From positions 13,134 to 77,133 of the forward strand of contig CAWJXW010000007.1 in the NCBI GenBank assembly GCA_963846925.1: DNA of 64,000 nucleotides. Direction: 5' to 3'. Both the position numbers and the translations under genes were made by a program. This document shows positions 61,195 through 64,000 of this stretch, one piece after another. Within the stretch, counting starts at the first letter, position 1, and each line of letters opens with the position of its first letter. The notes beneath the pieces are model-generated. The model did not search any database. It had not been told where the DNA came from and saw nothing but the letters and a program-made list of their open reading frames with translations. This DNA comes from JAQBQB01 sp963846925 (GTDB lineage: Bacteria; Gemmatimonadota; Gemmatimonadetes; Gemmatimonadales; Gemmatimonadaceae).

Positions 61195-61425
61195 GTGCGC
61201 ATCCGACTCCCCGAAGTGCTCACGGAGCACAAGGTCACGGCCTACGAGGTCGCGAAACGCTCCGACGGCAAAGTCATTCCGTCGACGCTGTACCGGCTTG
61301 TTCGGCAGAGAGGGCAGGTGCGCATGTTTGACGGCGCTCTGCTCGAGGCGCTCTGCGAAATCCTGGACGTCGAGCCAGGCGCCCTTCTTGAACGTGGCGG
61401 GCGGAGGGCGCGCCGCAGGGATTGA
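61195..61425 (+). CDS. XRE-family helix-turn-helix regulator
   Basis: 76 residues, GTG start at 61195. The Cro/CI-type fold is recognisable: LPEVLTEHKVTAYEVAKRSD, VIPSTLYRLVRQRGQVRMF and LLEALCEILDVEPGALLERG, the C-terminal motif typical of short XRE proteins. No Shine-Dalgarno; the mRNA may be leaderless. The symmetrical operator just upstream suggests autoregulation and control of the divergent gene, as in phage-like or antitoxin-type circuits, though no toxin is recognised. Confidence 0.85.
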   Translation: MRIRLPEVLTEHKVTAYEVAKRSDGKVIPSTLYRLVRQRGQVRMFDGALLEALCEILDVEPGALLERGGRRARRRD

Positions 61426-61428
61426 GTC

Positions 61429-63861
61429 CTAGTCGGCGCGCAGCGCCTGCACCGGATCGATCTTGGTCGCGCGGCGCGCGGGCACGTACGCGGCGAGCGC
61501 GCCGACGGCGAGCAGCACGAGACAGGACGCCGCCAAGCGAGACGGGGTCGGTCGGCGCGACCTGGAAGAGCAGGCTCGCGAAGAGCCGCGACACCGCGAG
61601 CGCACCGATCAGTCCGACGGCCGCACCAGATCCCGGTCACGATCGCCGCGCGACGAAGCACCTCGCGCCGGACGCGACCCGGCGTCGCGCCAAGCGCGAC
61701 GCGAATGCCGATCTCGCGCATCTGGTCGCGCACGAGCGACGTCATCACGCCGTAGAGACCAATCGCCGCGAGCAACAGCGCGACCAGCCCGAAACTCGAC
61801 ATCAGCGTCGCGCTCAATCGCGGCTGAGCCAGCGGCTCGTCGAGCAACTGATCCATCGTTCGAGTCTTCCACAGCACCGTGCGGGGATCGGCGTCGATGC
61901 CCGCGGCCCGGAGCGCCGGCTCGAGCGCATGAATGTCGACGCTGCTCCGAATGGCGAAGCCGCCCTGCCACCACCTTGACGCGTCGGGAGATAGACGATC
62001 GGCGCCGACGTCGCGCACCGAGCGCAGATGCGTATCTCGCGTGACGCCGACGACGGTGCGCCACGCATTGCCACCCGGCGTGTTCGACGTGTCGATCGGC
62101 ATGCGGATCCGTTTGCCGATGGATCTTGGCCGGGCCAGAAACGGTGTGCGACGCCTTCGCTCACGATTGCGACGTACGGCCCCGACTCGCCATCGGCGTC
62201 GGTGAACGCGCGCCCTCGAGAATGCGAATGCCGAACGTCTTGAAGAAGTCCGGTCCGCCGATCTCGAGCGGAAGAGCGGGGTTCTTCTCGGCCTCGTCAT
62301 TCGTCTGTCCCTCGAGATCGATGCGCTGCTGCCACGATGTTGAGCCCGAGCAGCGGCGGTGTGTAGATCGGTGTCGCCGCGGTCACGCCGGGAATCGCCT
62401 CGATGCCGGCGAGAAGGCGATCCGACAACTCGATGATCTTTCGCTCGGAGTCGTATTCGCGCGCGTTCCACGAGTACGACAGAATCGACAGATGGTCGCT
62501 GACGTAGCCCGCATCCTGGTTCTGCAAGCGCGCGAGGCTTCGCGCAAGCAGCGCCGCGCCGCCGAGCATGATCATGGCGAGCGCGATCTGCGACGCGACG
62601 AGCGTCTGCCGCGCGGCGCGTCGCCGACGCGTCTCGCTTCCTGATCGCGCGTCGAATCGAAGCGGCGTCGCGAGATTGGTCCGCGCGGAGAGCAGCGCCG
62701 GGAGCGATACCGAACAGCATGACCGCGGCGGCGAGATGCCGATCGCGGCGAGCAGCGGTGCGCCGCTCAACTGCACGTCGTCGAGACGCGGAAGATGTGG
62801 GGGCGCGACGAGGACGAGCGCGCCGAAGCAGTCCCACGGCCAGCGCGAAGCCGAGCACGCCGCCGCGATCGCGAGCGCGGCGGCTTCGACGATCAGTTGA
62901 CGAACGATGTCGCCATAGCCGGCACCGAGCGCGCGTCGCACCGCGATCTCGCGCGCGCGGCCCGATGCGCGCAGCAGCAGCAGGTTGCCGACGTTGAGAC
63001 ACGCGATGAGGAGCAGCAGTCCAACGGCGGCGGTGAGCGTGGAGGACCGGCCGCACGTCGCCGAGGACGGCGTCGGTGAACGTGGCGGCGTGCGCGCCGC
63101 GAAAATGCGCGTTCGGCACCTCGCGGTTCTCGATCGCGACGTATTCGTTGCGCGCCGCGGCGAGGGTCGCGCCTGGGGCAAGTCGCGCGACCGCGATCGA
63201 GGCGACGCCGCTGTCCCAGCCTTGCCACATCGGGTACCAATACTCGGCGCCCGACGGGTAGCTGAAGCCCGGCGGCGCGACGCCAATGACCGATACTCCC
63301 AGCCGAGCAGCGGCTCGACGAGGTGGCGTCCGATGACGGAGGAGTCGCCGCCGAAATGGTCCTGCCACGCCGCGTAGCTGAGGACGAGCGCCTTCGAGGC
63401 AGTTCTTCCCGTGATATCGAATTGCTCGCTGGCGTCGTCGTCGCTCGAGTGAAAGAGGCGGCCGAGCGCCGGACGCACGCCGAGGACGTCGAAGAAGTTG
63501 CCGGTGGCCATGCCGCGATTGAGCGTCACCGTGCGCTCGCCATCGAGCACGGCGCGCCGATCGCGGGCCAGTGCGCGACGGCGGCGACGTCGCGAATCGT
63601 CTTGCCCTCTCGACGGAATACGGCAAGCGGTTTGGCCCCGACGGTCACCTCGACATTCGGGTCGTCGCGATACGTCCACATCACGGCGATGCGATCCTGA
63701 TCGACGACGGGCAATCGGCGAATGAGCACCGTGCGAAACACGGTGAACATGGCGACGGACATGCCGATGCCGAGCGTGAGGATGATCGACGCCATCGCGA
63801 AGAAGCCGGGCGTTCGCCGAAAGCCGCGGAGCGCAAAGCGGACGTCCTGGCGGAGGATCAT
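61429..63861 (-). pseudogene. ADOP-family ABC permease, multiply frameshifted
   Basis: A full-length ADOP gene of about 811 codons can be traced but only by changing frame at least six times. Start ATG 63861: MILRQDVRFALRGFRRTPGF. Shift near 63553 (one G missing) to LDGERTVTLNRGMATGNFFD, then near 63300 to VSVIGVAPPGFSYPSGAEYW, near 63045 to LLLLIACLNVGNLLLLRASG, further shifts near 62860, 62720 and 62320, and the end GLYGVMTSLVRDQMREIGIR, then PARRATKIDPVQALRAD with TAG at 61431-61429. Decay or poor sequence near a contig end could explain this. Confidence 0.85.
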
Positions 63862-63880
63862 GATGCCAACCTACCGCGGG

Positions 63881-63959
63881 AGCGGAGTGTATGCTCGGCT
63901 ACACGACCGCCAATTCAATCGGAGCACCTCGTCGGCGAGTCTCCAGCCGAGCAGCTAGC
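63881..63959. repeat. 79-bp direct repeat, copy 2 (orphan ABC-exporter tail)
   Basis: It encodes SGVYARLHDRQFNRST and the rest of an exporter C-terminus with stop, 20 bp before the ADOP start codon, but no exporter body precedes it. It matches 59787-59865 at 73 of 79 positions. Confidence 0.9.
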
Positions 63960-64000
63960 GGCCATCGGCGGGTAGGCCGTTCGGAATCCCTGACCTCAAG

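Overview
The window is about 66% GC and tightly packed with genes on both strands. I infer a soil-type Gemmatimonadota (Gemmatimonadaceae-like) genome. The grounds are family composition: two membrane serine/threonine kinases with TPR-type C-termini, several ADOP-type ABC permeases (one beside a PadR regulator), an outer-membrane receptor with a carboxypeptidase-regulatory domain, an ankyrin/LRR giant and secreted serine hydrolases. No plasmid, phage structural, transposase or CRISPR genes were seen.

Layout. 1-2.1 kb: an edge-truncated fatty acid desaturase, coupled by stop/start overlap to a cold-shock protein, then a lone TIR-like protein with its own terminator. 2.2-5.7 kb: remnants of molybdate genes closed by a terminator, then a CHASE3 histidine kinase and a serine hydrolase. 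5.7-10.8 kb: a minus-strand operon of lipoprotein, TonB-dependent receptor, ECF sigma, zinc anti-sigma and DUF1697. 11-31 kb: two paralogous kinases, a PAS histidine kinase, an AI-2E family permease, a zinc alcohol dehydrogenase, small conserved proteins, an alpha/beta hydrolase, a frameshifted Mg2+ P-type ATPase and a 1167-residue ankyrin/LRR protein. 31-39 kb: two ADOP permeases, an OmpA-like lipoprotein with a strong terminator, a 241-bp nested inverted-repeat element, a PadR regulator and a rhomboid protease. 39-46 kb: an aminotransferase, a ferric-reductase-like heme membrane protein, DUF1259, a SufS-like protein without the catalytic Cys, two coupled ChrB-domain proteins and coproheme decarboxylase. 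46-53 kb: two small membrane proteins next to octamer repeat arrays, then an overlapping TolC/MFP/RND efflux operon. 53.3-57.8 kb: YciI, tRNA-Pro(GGG) with a clear promoter, and an AraC/OYE/SDR redox cassette between 51-bp direct repeats. 58-64 kb: a twice-frameshifted ABC exporter, a lipoprotein, an XRE regulator with a multi-half-site operator, a heavily frameshifted ADOP gene and a duplicated 79-bp ABC-exporter tail.

Functional themes are envelope sensing and transport (kinases, sigma/anti-sigma, ADOP, RND, TonB receptor), heme/iron/sulfur or metal handling (39-46 kb) and flavin/NAD(P)H redox chemistry (54-57 kb). Frameshifts cluster toward the right end. They may be real decay or assembly indels; raw reads would decide this.
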